Shown here: positions 32,217-42,425 of the stretch, piece by piece
Layout: the number at the start of each line of letters is the position of its first letter
Numbering within the stretch: position 1 is the stretch's first letter
Source of the DNA: Exilibacterium sp.
GTDB taxonomy: Bacteria > Pseudomonadota > Gammaproteobacteria > Pseudomonadales > Cellvibrionaceae
Length of the DNA: 64,000 nucleotides
NCBI GenBank assembly: GCA_028280195.1
Contig: JANQMH010000005.1
Span: 97,027-161,026, forward strand
Reading direction: 5' to 3'
The notes under the pieces: model-generated
Seen by the model: the letters and a program-made list of their open reading frames with translations, nothing else
Databases searched by the model: none
What the model was told of the DNA's origin: nothing
Made by a program: the position numbers and the translations under genes

Positions 32217-33031
32217 GTCTGTCTATGAGCTTTATCGAAATCAAAAATTTGTGGCAGCGCTTCGGCGAGCAGGTGGTTTTCGAGCAGCTCAACGCGCGGG
32301 TCGAGCGCGGCGAGTTCGTTACCATCGTCGGCGCTTCCGGTTGCGGTAAAACCAGCTTTCTGAATGTTTTACTGGGCACCCAGCGACCCTCGCGAGGGCG
32401 GGTACTGGTGGCGGGACAGCCGCTGAGGGATGAGCCCGATGCCGAACGCGGCGTGGTATTCCAGCGCTATTCGGTATTCCCCCATTTGACGGTGGTACAA
32501 AATGTGCTGATCGCCCGGGAATTCGAAGGCAGCCCCTTGCTCGGGCGGCTGTTTGGCGCCAGGCGCCGGCGGGCACTGGCGGAGGTTGCCGAACTGCTGC
32601 AGGCGGTGGGCCTGGCCGAGGCGGCGAATAAGTACCCCTGCGAACTTTCCGGTGGCATGCAGCAGCGCCTCGCCATTGCCAAGGCGCTGATAAAGAAGCC
32701 AAAGATCCTGTTGCTGGATGAACCGTTTGGCGCGCTGGACCCGGGTATCCGCGCCGATATGCATGCGCTGTTATCGGCGCTGTGGCGCGAGCACAGGCTG
32801 ACGATCTTTATGGTTACCCACGATTTGAAAGAGGCCTTTCAGCTCGGCAGCCGCCTGTGGGTATTCGATAAGATACGCCGCGATCGGCACAGCCCCGAGG
32901 CTTACGGGGCGCATATCACCTACGATATTCCGATTGATAGAAACAGCAACGCACTGCGCCGCGGCGCGCAGCAAACCGCCGTTGCCCAGAGGAGGAAGTA
33001 TGAAGCAGTCCCCACCGCCGCCGGCCGATAA
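32213..33031 (+). CDS. ABC transporter ATP-binding protein (guanidine operon)
   Basis: A 272-residue NitT/TauT-type ATPase. It has Walker A GASGCGKT (about residues 42-49), a Q-loop VFQRYSVFP, signature LSGGMQQR, Walker B ILLLDEPFGALD and the switch His in MVTHDLKEA. The start at 32213 overlaps the permease stop (ATGA). Its C-terminus overlaps the next gene by 32 bases. It powers uptake in the guanidine operon. Confidence 0.93.
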   Translation: MSLSMSFIEIKNLWQRFGEQVVFEQLNARVERGEFVTIVGASGCGKTSFLNVLLGTQRPSRGRVLVAGQPLRDEPDAERGVVFQRYSVFPHLTVVQNVLIAREFEGSPLLGRLFGARRRRALAEVAELLQAVGLAEAANKYPCELSGGMQQRLAIAKALIKKPKILLLDEPFGALDPGIRADMHALLSALWREHRLTIFMVTHDLKEAFQLGSRLWVFDKIRRDRHSPEAYGAHITYDIPIDRNSNALRRGAQQTAVAQRRKYEAVPTAAGR

Positions 33032-33743
33032 GGCGCTCTATCGCTACGATATGCCGGGCGGCAAACACTGGTCGCTGCGGCTGCGCCGCGGCATGTCACT
33101 GGCGCTGACGGACCTGGAGGGCGGCGCCAATGTCGGCATGCTGTTTTTCAATCCGGAGAATCTGCTCGAGCGCTATAACGCCCCGGACACACTGAAATGC
33201 CAGCACACCTTTAAACTGACGCGCGGCAATTGCCTGTATTCGGATATGGGACGTATTTTCAGTTCCATTGTCGAGGACAGCCTCGGCTGGCACGAGACGC
33301 TGTGCGGCAACAGCACCGCCGAGCAGGTACGGGAAAAATGGGGCGGCAGCAGCTATCAGAGCGATTTAAACGACTGGCTGCTGAATGGCCGCGACAGCTT
33401 TTTAATCGAGATGGCCAAGTACGGTCTGGGCCGGCGCGACCTGGCCGCCAATATCAATTTTTTTTCCAGGGTCGAAGCCGATGCCGGCGGCCGTCTGGGC
33501 TTTGTCGGCGATCACTCCCGCGCCGGCGATCGCGTCTGCCTGCGCTTTGAGATGGATACGCTGGTCATCGCCCACACTTGCCCCCACCCGCTTAATGCGG
33601 CTGCCCGCTATCCGCGCCGGCCGGTGCGTTTTGAGCTGCGGCGGGCGCCCGCGGTCGGCGATGACGACTACTGCCGTAATCTGCGCCCGGAAAACCGCCG
33701 CGGCTTTGAAAACAACCGTTTATATCATTTGGGGCTGGGCTGA
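33000..33743 (+). CDS. Urea carboxylase-associated protein 1 (DUF1989), carboxyguanidine deiminase subunit
   Basis: A 247-residue DUF1989 protein ([33 protein letters not shown], then [42 protein letters not shown]). Family work on bacterial guanidine degradation assigns the two such proteins of these operons to a heteromeric carboxyguanidine deiminase that removes ammonia to give allophanate. AGGAGGA precedes ATG 33000, inside the ATPase gene. Conserved Cys and His residues ([18 protein letters not shown]) could bind metal. It overlaps the second subunit by TGATG. Confidence 0.88.
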   Translation: MKQSPPPPADKALYRYDMPGGKHWSLRLRRGMSLALTDLEGGANVGMLFFNPENLLERYNAPDTLKCQHTFKLTRGNCLYSDMGRIFSSIVEDSLGWHETLCGNSTAEQVREKWGGSSYQSDLNDWLLNGRDSFLIEMAKYGLGRRDLAANINFFSRVEADAGGRLGFVGDHSRAGDRVCLRFEMDTLVIAHTCPHPLNAAARYPRRPVRFELRRAPAVGDDDYCRNLRPENRRGFENNRLYHLGLG

Positions 33744-34384
33744 TGATTAAAACCAGTGAACGCCAACCACAGCAGGCGCAATTCTCACAGTTAGTCGGCG
33801 CGGGTGATTATTTTTTCCGGGTATTGCCGCGCGGGCATACGCTGCGGATCGTCGATACGCAAGGCAATCAAGCCGCCGATACCCTGTTTTACGCCGCCGC
33901 CAATCCCGCCGAGCGCTATAGCGCCTGCGATACCATCAGCCGCAACGGCAACCTCTATCTGAGTGCCGGCTCGACCCTGGTGTCCAGTGAACAGCGGCCG
34001 ATGCTCAGTATCGTCGCCGATACCTGCGGGCGCCACGATACCATCGGCGGCGCCTGCGCCAGCGAGAGCAATACCGTGCGCTACGCCCTCGACACGCGCT
34101 GTATGCACGCCTGTCGCGACAGCTGGATGCTGGCGATCAGCGACAACCCCGACTACGGGCTGGACAAACGCGACATCACTCACAATATCAATTTCTTCAT
34201 GAATGTGCCGGTAACACCCGAGGGCGGGCTGACATTTGCCGACGGTATTTCCGCGCCGGGCAAGTACGTGGAGTTGACCGCGCATATGGATGTGACGGTG
34301 CTGATATCCAATTGCCCGCAGCTGAACAACCCCTGCAATGGCTATGACCCGACGCCGATCGAGGTACTGGTCTGGGATGCGTAA
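33743..34384 (+). CDS. Urea carboxylase-associated protein 2 (DUF1989), carboxyguanidine deiminase subunit
   Basis: A 213-residue DUF1989 paralogue of its neighbour. Shared pattern: [32 protein letters not shown] [38 protein letters not shown] and [26 protein letters not shown]. The ATG overlaps the preceding stop (TGATG), so the two subunits are translationally coupled, as fits a heteromer. It precedes the carboxylase gene by 83 bases. Confidence 0.88.
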   Translation: MIKTSERQPQQAQFSQLVGAGDYFFRVLPRGHTLRIVDTQGNQAADTLFYAAANPAERYSACDTISRNGNLYLSAGSTLVSSEQRPMLSIVADTCGRHDTIGGACASESNTVRYALDTRCMHACRDSWMLAISDNPDYGLDKRDITHNINFFMNVPVTPEGGLTFADGISAPGKYVELTAHMDVTVLISNCPQLNNPCNGYDPTPIEVLVWDA

Positions 34385-34467
34385 ACCGGTCGCCGATGAC
34401 CGCTTCAGTGGACGGCCACTGATGTTGCAACCACGCGGGACGGCCCGCGGCTAGCCGTTTTTTAACT

Positions 34468-37400
34468 ATGTTCAAAAAAGTTCTGATTGCCAACCGCGGC
34501 GCCATCGCGGTGCGTATTATCCGCACCCTGCAGCAGCTGGGTATTGGCTCGGTCGCGGTGTATGCCAGCGCCGATGCCGACTCCCTGCATGTCGAGCTGG
34601 CCGACGAAGCCTGGTGTCTGGGCGCGGGCGCGGCCGCCGCAACCTATCTCGATCAGCAGCGCCTGTTGCAGATTGCGGCCGCCGCGGGTGCCGATGCGGT
34701 GCATCCCGGCTACGGCTTTGTCAGTGAGAACGCCGATTTTGTCGAGCGCTGTGAACGCCGCGGCCTGGCTTTTATCGGCCCAACGGCGCAGCAGATACGC
34801 ACCTTCGGCCTCAAGCACCGGGCCCGGGAACTGGCGCAACGCCTGCAGCTACCGCTGCTGCCGGGCTCGGCGCTGTTGCACAGTGTCGATGACGCCGCAG
34901 CCGCGGCCGCCGCCATCGGTTATCCGGTGATTTTGAAGAGCACCGCCGGTGGCGGCGGTATCGGTATGCAGTTGTGTCGCGGCGCGGCGCAGTTGCGCGA
35001 AGCCTTTGACAGTGTGCGCCGTCTCAGCGCCAATAATTTTGCCGACGACGGCGTGTTTGTGGAAAAGTATATCGAGTTCGCCCGCCATCTCGAGGTGCAG
35101 ATATTCGGCGACGGCGACGGCCGGGTGATCGCCGTCGGCGAGCGCGACTGCTCGACCCAGCGCCGCCACCAGAAAGTCATCGAAGAGGCGCCGGCGCCGG
35201 ACATCCCGCCTGCAGTGCGCCGCGCCCTGCACCAGGTGGCGGTGCGCCTCGGCGCTGCCATCAATTACCGCAGCGCCGGTACGGTGGAGTTTATCTACGA
35301 CCGCGACACACAGCAGTTCTGGTTTCTCGAGGTCAATACCCGCCTGCAGGTAGAGCACGGCGTTACCGAGCAGGTTTACGCCATCGACCTGGTGGCCTGG
35401 ATGATCGCCCTGGCTGCCGGCGAGCTGCAGCCTTTGGCGTCTCTGCAGGCCGCGCTGGAGCCGCGCGGCCACGCTATCCAGGTCAGGCTCTACGCCGAAG
35501 ATCCCAATAAGGATTTCCAACCCAGTGCCGGGCTGCTGACCGAAGTCGAGCTGCCCGCCGCTGCGCAGCGCCGCCTGCGGGTCGACAGCTGGATACGCGC
35601 CGGCGTGGAACTGGCGCCGCTGTTCGATCCGATGCTGGCCAAGCTGATCGGCTGGGGACAATCGCGCGCGGCCGCGCTGACCTGCCTGCGACAGGGTCTG
35701 GATGCCACGCGCATCGCCGGTATCGAAACCAATCGCGATTATCTGGCGGCGATTCTGGCCAGTCGCGAGTTTGGCCGCGGCGCGGTGCATACGCGCTTTT
35801 TGCGTACCTTCCGCTATCGGCCCGAGACAGTGGACATTCTCGCCGGAGGCACCCAGACCACGGTGCAGGACTATCCGGGGCGCTGCGGTTACTGGGATGT
35901 GGGCGTACCGCCGTCCGGCCCGTTTGACAGCTATGCCTTTCGCCTGGCCAACCGCCTGCTGGGCAATGACGACAGCGCCGCCGGGCTGGAGATGGCGCTC
36001 GACGGCCCGAGCCTGCGTTTTAACTGCGCCACCCGTATCGTCTTTATCGGCGCCGACGTCGAAGCCCGGCTCGATCGGCAGCCGCTGGCGGCGGGCGCCG
36101 TTACCGCCGTCGGCGCCGGCCAGGTGCTGCGCTTCGGCCGGCTGGACGGTGCCGGTGCGCGCGCGTATCTGGCGCTGGCGGGGGGTATCCGCTGTCCGCT
36201 GTACCTGGGTTCGCGTGCCACCTTCATCCTCGGGCGTTTTGGCGGCCACGGCGGCCGCGCCCTGCGTGCCGGCGACGTGCTGCACCTGGCGCCGGCCGCC
36301 GAGACGGCCGGCCGGGCTGCCGAATACGACAGCCTGCCGCCGGCGCTGTACCCGCGTTTAAGCCACCGCTGGCAGCTGCGGGTGATCTACGGCCCGCACG
36401 GGGCGCCGGATTTTTTTACCGCGGCGGATATACAGACCTTTTTCGCCAGCGACTGGGAAGTGCACTACAATTCCAGCCGCACCGGCGTGCGCCTGCTCGG
36501 CCCGCGACCGCAGTGGGCGCGCAGTGACGGCGGCGAGGCGGGGCTGCACCCTTCCAATATCCACGATAACGCCTACGCCATAGGTACGGTGGACTTTACC
36601 GGCGATATGCCGGTGATTCTCGGGCCCGACGGCCCCTCGCTGGGCGGCTTTGTGTGTCCGGCCACGGTGATCAGCGCCGATCTGTGGATGCTGGGGCAGT
36701 TGCAGGCGGGAGATAAACTGCGCTTTGTGCCGGTTTCGATCGAGACCGCTGTGGCACTGGAGCGGGCGCAGCGACAGAGTGTGGCGACGCTCGCACCGGT
36801 GCCGGTGGAGGTGGCGCCGGCGGCGCTGCGATCGCCGGTATTGAAGCGCCTCAGCGCCGCCGAAAACGGCGTCGAGGTGTGCTACCGTCCCGCCGGCGAT
36901 AAATACCTGTTGCTGGAATACGGGCCGCCGCGCCTGGATCTGGCGCTGCGCTTTCGCGTGCACGCCATCATGCTGTGGCTGCAGCGCCGGCAAATCGACG
37001 GGGTATTGGAACTGACGCCGGGAATCCGCTCGCTGCAGGTGCACTACGACAGCCTCGAGTTAGCGTTGCCTCGACTGCTGGAAATACTGCAGTGCGGCGA
37101 GAAGCAGCTGCGATCGCTCGAGACCATGGAGCTGCCGGCGCGCATTGTCCACCTGCCGCTGAGCTGGGACGACGATACCTGCCGGCAGGCGGTGGAGAAG
37201 TACACGCAGTCGGTGCGCAAGGGGGCGCCCTGGTGCCCGGACAATATCGAGTTTATCCGCCGTATCAACGGCCTCGACAGTGTCGAGGCGGTGAAGGACA
37301 TCGTCTTCGGCGCCCGCTACGTGGTCATGGGGCTGGGCGATGTCTATCTGGGCGCGCCGGTGGCCACACCGCTGGACCCGCGCCAGCGGCTGGTGACCAC

Positions 37401-38112
37401 CAAGTACAATCCGGCGCGCACCTGGACGGCGGAAAACGCCGTCGGCATCGGCGGCTCCTATCTGTGCATTTACGGTATGGAGGGCCCGGGCGGTTATCAG
37501 CTGCTGGGCCGCACACTGCAGATGTGGAACCGCTATCGCAGCACGGCGGAATTTCAGCGCCCCTGGCTGTTGCGCGCTTTCGACCAGATACAGTTTTACC
37601 CGGTCAGTGCCGCGGAACTGGCGCGCATTCGCGAGGATTTTCCCAAGGGCCGCTATCCCCTGCGCATCGAACAGACTCACTTCAGCCTGCCGCGTTACCG
37701 GGAATTCCTGGCTGCCGAGCGGGTTTCCATCGAGCGCTTCAATCGCCGCCGCCGCGCCGCCTTTGACGCCGAGCTGCAGCGCTGGCGCGAGCGCGGCCAG
37801 TTGCACTATCAGCCCGATGGCGCTGCGGCAGCGGTGGCCGCGCGCGACTGCGCCGCGCCGCTGGCACCGGGTTGTATCGGCGTCGACAGCCATGGTGCCG
37901 GCCGCCTCTGGCAGTGGCGGGTCGATGCCGGCGACCGCGTTGCCGCCGGCCAGGGCCTGGCGCTGCTGGAGTGCATGAAGATGGAGCTGGAGCTGACCGC
38001 GCCGGCCGCGGGGCGGGTCGAAAGTCTGCTGCTGCAGCCCGGTGATCCGGTCAGCCCGGGCCAGCGGCTGCTGGTACTGGCAGAAGAGCCGGCGCCGGAG
38101 GAGGCGCTATGA
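34468..38112 (+). CDS. Biotin-dependent guanidine/urea carboxylase
   Basis: A 1214-residue multidomain carboxylase. Biotin carboxylase domain, about residues 1-450 (KVLIANRGAIAVRI, KSTAGGGGIGM, EVNTRLQVEHGVTEQ). KipA-like part about 465-770 (TTVQDYPGRCGYWDVGVPPSGPFD). KipI-like part about 800-1030 (TPGIRSLQVHYD). Biotinyl domain at the end with Lys1171 in LECMKMELE. Homologues behind ykkC riboswitches and beside DUF1989 proteins prefer guanidine over urea, so guanidine carboxylase is the better reading; the specificity residues were not checked. It overlaps atzF by ATGA. Confidence 0.92.
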   Translation: MFKKVLIANRGAIAVRIIRTLQQLGIGSVAVYASADADSLHVELADEAWCLGAGAAAATYLDQQRLLQIAAAAGADAVHPGYGFVSENADFVERCERRGLAFIGPTAQQIRTFGLKHRARELAQRLQLPLLPGSALLHSVDDAAAAAAAIGYPVILKSTAGGGGIGMQLCRGAAQLREAFDSVRRLSANNFADDGVFVEKYIEFARHLEVQIFGDGDGRVIAVGERDCSTQRRHQKVIEEAPAPDIPPAVRRALHQVAVRLGAAINYRSAGTVEFIYDRDTQQFWFLEVNTRLQVEHGVTEQVYAIDLVAWMIALAAGELQPLASLQAALEPRGHAIQVRLYAEDPNKDFQPSAGLLTEVELPAAAQRRLRVDSWIRAGVELAPLFDPMLAKLIGWGQSRAAALTCLRQGLDATRIAGIETNRDYLAAILASREFGRGAVHTRFLRTFRYRPETVDILAGGTQTTVQDYPGRCGYWDVGVPPSGPFDSYAFRLANRLLGNDDSAAGLEMALDGPSLRFNCATRIVFIGADVEARLDRQPLAAGAVTAVGAGQVLRFGRLDGAGARAYLALAGGIRCPLYLGSRATFILGRFGGHGGRALRAGDVLHLAPAAETAGRAAEYDSLPPALYPRLSHRWQLRVIYGPHGAPDFFTAADIQTFFASDWEVHYNSSRTGVRLLGPRPQWARSDGGEAGLHPSNIHDNAYAIGTVDFTGDMPVILGPDGPSLGGFVCPATVISADLWMLGQLQAGDKLRFVPVSIETAVALERAQRQSVATLAPVPVEVAPAALRSPVLKRLSAAENGVEVCYRPAGDKYLLLEYGPPRLDLALRFRVHAIMLWLQRRQIDGVLELTPGIRSLQVHYDSLELALPRLLEILQCGEKQLRSLETMELPARIVHLPLSWDDDTCRQAVEKYTQSVRKGAPWCPDNIEFIRRINGLDSVEAVKDIVFGARYVVMGLGDVYLGAPVATPLDPRQRLVTTKYNPARTWTAENAVGIGGSYLCIYGMEGPGGYQLLGRTLQMWNRYRSTAEFQRPWLLRAFDQIQFYPVSAAELARIREDFPKGRYPLRIEQTHFSLPRYREFLAAERVSIERFNRRRRAAFDAELQRWRERGQLHYQPDGAAAAVAARDCAAPLAPGCIGVDSHGAGRLWQWRVDAGDRVAAGQGLALLECMKMELELTAPAAGRVESLLLQPGDPVSPGQRLLVLAEEPAPEEAL

Positions 38113-39944
38113 AAAATGCAGCCCTGCGGGATCTGAGTATCGACGGCCTGACCGATGCCTACCGGCGCGGTGATTTCACACCGCGGCAGTTGCTCGAACA
38201 ACTCCTGCGCGACTGTGCCGGCAGCGATAATCCGGTGTGGATTCAGCGGCTGTCGGCGGCGCAGCTGGAACCCTATCTGGCAGCGCTGGAGGGGCGCGGT
38301 CCCGATCAGCTGCCGCTCTACGGCGTGCCGTTTGCGATCAAGGACAATATCGACCTGGCGGGTATTGCCACTACTGCTGCCTGTCCGGATTTCGCCTATA
38401 CCCCGGCCGAGTCTGCCGCCGCGGTGCAGCGCCTGGTGGCCGCCGGCGCCATTCCCCTCGGCAAAACCAACCTCGACCAGTTTGCCACCGGCCTGGTGGG
38501 GGTGCGTTCGCCGCAGCCCTGGGGCCCCTGCCGCAATGCCATTGACGAGCGCTACATTGCCGGCGGCTCCAGCTCCGGCTCGGCGGTGGCGGTGGCCCGG
38601 GGCTGGGTCAGTTTCGCCCTCGGCACCGACACTGCCGGTTCGGGGCGGGTGCCGGCGGCGCTGAACAATATCGTCGGCCTGAAGCCCAGCTGCGGGTTGA
38701 TCAGCACCACCGGCGTGGTGCCCGCCTGTCGCAGTCTCGATACGGTCAGTATCTTTGCCTTGAGCTGCGAGGATGCCAACCGGGTATTCGACCAGGCGGT
38801 TGCCTTTGATGCCGCCGACCCCTATTCGCGGCCCAACACCTATGCCAATGGCAGGCGTTACTTCGGGCGCTGGCGAGGCGGTTTCGACTTCGCCGTGCCG
38901 CAGCCCGGGCAATTGCGCTTTTTTGGCGACGCCAGCGCCCGGCGGCAGTTCGAACTGGCGCTGGCGGCGCTGCAGCAGATCGGCGGGCGCAGGGTAGAAG
39001 TCGACTTTGCGCCTTTTCTCGAGGCCGCGCGTTTATTGTATGAAGGTCCCTGTGTGGCCGAGCGCTATCTGGCCACACAGACGCTGCTGGAGCGCAAGCC
39101 CGAGGCCCTGCTGCCGGTGTTGCGGAGCATTATCGGCGCCGGTCGCGATTACTCCGCCGCCGATGCCTACCGCGCCGCCTATCGCCTGCGCGCCTGCGCC
39201 CAGCGCGCCGCCGCCATTCTCGCGCGGGTGGATATTGCGGTCACGCCAACCGTGGGCCGCGCCTATACCGTCGAGGCAGTACTGGCCGACCCGATCGAAC
39301 TCAACAGCAACCTGGGTTACTACACCAACTTTGTCAATCTGCTGGACTGCGCCGCGGTGGCCTTGCCCACCGGTAAACTGGACAGCGGTATCGGTTTCGG
39401 GGTGACACTGTTGCAGCGGGCCTTCAGTGACAAGCGCCTGCTGTCTCTCGCCGCGCGGCTGCAACAGCATCTGCGCCTGCCGCCGGGAGCAGCCGGTGCG
39501 GCCTATCGCGAGTATGGTGACAGCGGTTCTTTGTCCTGTTCTCTACCCTATGCCTGTGTCGAGGTGGTAGTCTGCGGTGCCCATATGCGCGATCTGCCGC
39601 TCAACTGGCAATTGCGCGAGCGCGGTGGCGAGTTCGTCCGCACCGCCCGCACCCTGGCTGAATACCGCCTGTATGCACTGCCCGGCGGTCCGCCGGCGCG
39701 CCCGGGCCTGGTACGCGAGCCCGGGCGGGGGGCTGCCATCGAGGTCGAGATATGGCGCTTGCCGGCGGATACCTTCGGCAGCTTTGTGAACGAAATCCCC
39801 GCGCCGCTGGGCATTGGCAAAATACAACTGGCGGACGGCGGCAGTCACAGCGGCTTTATCTGCGAACCCTGCGGCCTCGAAGGGGCGAAAGACATCACCG
39901 GGTTTGGCGGTTGGCGGAAATATCTCGGATCATCTAGTTGCTAG
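38109..39944 (+). CDS. atzF: Allophanate hydrolase
   Basis: Hydrolyses allophanate to two ammonia and two CO2, the last step of guanidine breakdown here. 611 residues. The N-terminal amidase-signature domain (about 1-450) has the Ser-cisSer-Lys triad: Lys78 (FAIKDN), Ser154 (GGSSSGS) and nucleophile Ser178 (DTAGSGRVPA). A C-terminal domain of about 130 residues (LPGGPPARPGL, GFGGW) is typical of AtzF. The ATG overlaps the carboxylase stop. The TAG stop lies in a CTAGTTG repeat. Confidence 0.94.
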   Translation: MKNAALRDLSIDGLTDAYRRGDFTPRQLLEQLLRDCAGSDNPVWIQRLSAAQLEPYLAALEGRGPDQLPLYGVPFAIKDNIDLAGIATTAACPDFAYTPAESAAAVQRLVAAGAIPLGKTNLDQFATGLVGVRSPQPWGPCRNAIDERYIAGGSSSGSAVAVARGWVSFALGTDTAGSGRVPAALNNIVGLKPSCGLISTTGVVPACRSLDTVSIFALSCEDANRVFDQAVAFDAADPYSRPNTYANGRRYFGRWRGGFDFAVPQPGQLRFFGDASARRQFELALAALQQIGGRRVEVDFAPFLEAARLLYEGPCVAERYLATQTLLERKPEALLPVLRSIIGAGRDYSAADAYRAAYRLRACAQRAAAILARVDIAVTPTVGRAYTVEAVLADPIELNSNLGYYTNFVNLLDCAAVALPTGKLDSGIGFGVTLLQRAFSDKRLLSLAARLQQHLRLPPGAAGAAYREYGDSGSLSCSLPYACVEVVVCGAHMRDLPLNWQLRERGGEFVRTARTLAEYRLYALPGGPPARPGLVREPGRGAAIEVEIWRLPADTFGSFVNEIPAPLGIGKIQLADGGSHSGFICEPCGLEGAKDITGFGGWRKYLGSSSC

Positions 39945-39947
39945 TTG
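39934..39947. repeat. CTAGTTG direct repeat at the atzF stop (diverged CTAG family)
   Basis: Two CTAGTTG units in tandem; the second supplies the TAG stop of atzF. Composition and position resemble the 18-bp palindromes at 1006, 5095 and 56803, and CTAGTTG also appears on the minus strand at 56814-56820. Confidence 0.6.
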
Positions 39948-39966
39948 CGGCACGGTGCCGGCAATA

Positions 39967-40878
39967 TCACTTCTTTTTTCCGGCTCGCGGGTGGGCCCGG
40001 TCGTAGACCTTGGCCAGGTGCTGAAAGTCCAGGTGGGTGTATATCTGGGTGGTGGCAATGTTGGCGTGGCCCAGCAGTTCCTGTACCGCGCGCAGGTCGC
40101 CGCTGGATTCGAGCATATGGCTGGCAAAGGAGTGGCGCAGCATATGCGGGTGCACCGGCAGATCCATGCCCTGGCGCCGGCTCAGCTGCTGCAGCCGCTG
40201 CTGCACGCTGCGCGCCTTCAGGCGGCTGCCGCGGCGGCTGACAAACAGCGCGGTTTCCCCGTCCGCGGCAAGTTGGGGCCGGATTTTGAGCCAGTCTTGC
40301 AGGGCCTGCAGGGCCATTCTGCCGATCGGCAGCTGGCGGGTCTTGTTGCCCTTGCCCAGCGCCCGCAGGCTGGCTGCCCGCAGGTCTATGGCGTTTAGAT
40401 CCAGGCCCACCAGTTCGGCCAGGCGCAGGCCGCAGGAATAAATCAGTTCGACAATGGCGCGGTCGCGACAGTCGATGGGGCCGCCTTCCGGTAAACTGAC
40501 GAACTGATTGACCTGGTCCACGTCCAGGGTCGCGGGCAGCTTTGTCGGGCTTTTCGGTGCCTGCAGGCCGGCGGCGGGATTCATGCCGAGCCGGCCGTGG
40601 CGCAGGCAGTAGTCGAAAAAGCTGCGCAGGCTCGACAACCAGCGCCGCAGGCTTTTGCCGCCGAGACCCGCGCGGTGCAGTGCGGTGAGGTTCTGGCGCA
40701 GATGGAAGGGCTGGATGCGGGCGATATCGTCTACACCCTGGGCGGCGCAAAAGTGGCGAAACTTGTCGATATCGCGCAGATAGGCCTCGGCTGTGCGCGG
40801 TGACAGGCGGCGTTCGCTGAGCAGATAGCGGCGGAAGGCCCGGCTTTCAGCCTGTAGTGGCAGCAGTGTCTCGGCCAC
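39967..40878 (-). CDS. xerC: Site-specific tyrosine recombinase XerC
   Basis: Resolves chromosome dimers at dif together with XerD. 303 residues, the normal length. N-terminal SAM-like domain (residues 1-100, LLSERRLSPRTAEAYLRDI). Catalytic domain with Arg in YSCGLRLAEL, Lys in ALGKGNKTR, His/Arg in HMLRHSFASHML, GHANIATTQIYTH ending in the nucleophile Tyr. The start is GTG at 40878, overlapping the region just after the DUF484 stop. It forms a compact lysA-dapF-DUF484-xerC unit, as in Pseudomonas. Confidence 0.95.
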   Translation of the reverse strand: MAETLLPLQAESRAFRRYLLSERRLSPRTAEAYLRDIDKFRHFCAAQGVDDIARIQPFHLRQNLTALHRAGLGGKSLRRWLSSLRSFFDYCLRHGRLGMNPAAGLQAPKSPTKLPATLDVDQVNQFVSLPEGGPIDCRDRAIVELIYSCGLRLAELVGLDLNAIDLRAASLRALGKGNKTRQLPIGRMALQALQDWLKIRPQLAADGETALFVSRRGSRLKARSVQQRLQQLSRRQGMDLPVHPHMLRHSFASHMLESSGDLRAVQELLGHANIATTQIYTHLDFQHLAKVYDRAHPRAGKKK

Positions 40879-40893
40879 GCCCGGGTGCGCCGC

Positions 40894-41592
40894 TCAGCGC
40901 CGCGACAGGTGGCGCGGCAGCATACGGTTGAGCACTTCGCCGATATAGCTCAGAAACAGCGTGCCCATGCTGGAGCGGTAGTACTTGGGGTCGCGGTTGC
41001 CGATCGCCAGCAGGCCGAAGGCGTTGCCGTGAATCAGCGGCACCAGGGCGGTGGAGCCCACGGCGCCGGCATCAGTGCCAAACAGAAACTGTCGCTCCGC
41101 CAGGCCCAGGCTGCCGCACATGGCGCGATTGGCCTTCAACACCCTGCCGATGCGGGCGCGGGCCTCGGCAATACTGACCACCCGCGCCGCGGTGGCGGGG
41201 ATGCGGTCCGGGTTGCCGTAGAGCAGCAGGCAGGTGAAGTGAATTTTGAACTCGTGGTCGAAGCTGTACAGCAGCGCGTCCACCAGATCGCCCAGGTCCT
41301 GGGCCTCCAGCAGCGCCAGCATCAGGCGTTTGGTCTTTTCGAATAACTTGTCATTGTCGCGTGCGTTATCGAGCAGTTTGCTGAGGCGGTGGCGCATGTC
41401 CATGTTGCGTTCGCGCAGCACCGATACCTGCCGTTCCACCAGGGAAATGGCGCCGCCGCTCTCGTGCGGCAGGCGCAGGTCGGCCAGCAGCCCCGGGTTT
41501 TTGACAAAGTAGTCGGGATGCCGGCGCAGGAACTCTGTCACCTGCTCTTCGCTCAATACTGTGTCGCGGTCAATAACGCTGTGATCAGTCAT
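40894..41592 (-). CDS. DUF484 family protein
   Basis: A 232-residue DUF484 protein. It has an N-terminal helix (VTEFLRRHPDYFVKNPGLLADLRLPH), a coiled coil (about residues 45-80) and a C-terminal GAF-like part (FTCLLLYG, STALVPLIHGNAFGLLAIGNRDP). The molecular role is unknown; the gene is conserved between dapF and xerC in gammaproteobacteria. ATG 41592 overlaps the dapF stop (TGATG), so the two are translationally coupled. Confidence 0.9.
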   Translation of the reverse strand: MTDHSVIDRDTVLSEEQVTEFLRRHPDYFVKNPGLLADLRLPHESGGAISLVERQVSVLRERNMDMRHRLSKLLDNARDNDKLFEKTKRLMLALLEAQDLGDLVDALLYSFDHEFKIHFTCLLLYGNPDRIPATAARVVSIAEARARIGRVLKANRAMCGSLGLAERQFLFGTDAGAVGSTALVPLIHGNAFGLLAIGNRDPKYYRSSMGTLFLSYIGEVLNRMLPRHLSRR

Positions 41593-42425
41593 CAGATCTT
41601 GATTTGCCCGTGAAAAACCGTAGTCGCCGGCCCCGTCATTACCACTGGCCGCCCTTCGCCCGGCCACTCGATTGACAGGCCGCCGCCCGGCAGATTGACC
41701 TTTACCCGCGAGTCTAGCAGGTCCTGCACGCGACCCGCCACCACAGCGGCACAGGCCCCGGTGCCGCAGGCGAGGGTCTCGCCGGCACCGCGCTCGTACA
41801 CCCGCAGGTTGATCTCGTCGCGCCCGACAATCTGCATGAAGCCGGCGTTGACGCGCTGCGGGAAGCGCGGGTGACCTTCTACCAGCGGGCCCAGGTGAGC
41901 CACATCGGCAGCCTGCACATCGCTTACCACAGTGACCGCATGGGGGTTGCCCATCGATACCGCGCCGACATCGAGCCGGGTCTGATCGGCCAGTGTCAGG
42001 GTGTAGTGCGCCGCGCGCTGGCCGCTGTCAAAGGGCAGGTCGGCCGGCGCCAGGCCGGGTATGCCCATATCCACACTGACACTGCCGTCGGCGTGCACTT
42101 GCAGATCCATAATAGCACCGCTGGTCTGCACGCGAATGCGGTTTTTACCGGTCAATTTGCGCTCGCGCACAAATTTGGCAAAACAGCGGGCGCCATTGCC
42201 GCAGTTTTCCACCTCGGAGCCGTCGCTGTTAAAGATCCGGTAGCCAAAATCCACCTCGGGGTTTTCCGGCACCTCGACCACCAGTACCTGATCGCAGCCG
42301 ATACCGAAACGCCGGTCGGCGAGCCGGCGGACTTTTTCCGCGGTGAGCTTGATGCGCTGGCTGATGGCGTCGATCATCACGAAGTCGTTGCCGAGGCCGT
42401 GCATTTTGCTGAAACGTAGGCGCAC
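41592..42425 (-). CDS. dapF: Diaminopimelate epimerase
   Basis: Converts LL- to meso-diaminopimelate for lysine and peptidoglycan. 277 residues with the paired catalytic cysteines in ENCGNGARC (Cys75) and [10 protein letters not shown] (about 219), and the N-terminal [12 protein letters not shown]. The start is GTG at 42425, whose first base is the last base of the lysA stop. It is cotranscribed with lysA, the next enzyme of the pathway. Confidence 0.96.
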   Translation of the reverse strand: MRLRFSKMHGLGNDFVMIDAISQRIKLTAEKVRRLADRRFGIGCDQVLVVEVPENPEVDFGYRIFNSDGSEVENCGNGARCFAKFVRERKLTGKNRIRVQTSGAIMDLQVHADGSVSVDMGIPGLAPADLPFDSGQRAAHYTLTLADQTRLDVGAVSMGNPHAVTVVSDVQAADVAHLGPLVEGHPRFPQRVNAGFMQIVGRDEINLRVYERGAGETLACGTGACAAVVAGRVQDLLDSRVKVNLPGGGLSIEWPGEGRPVVMTGPATTVFHGQIKI

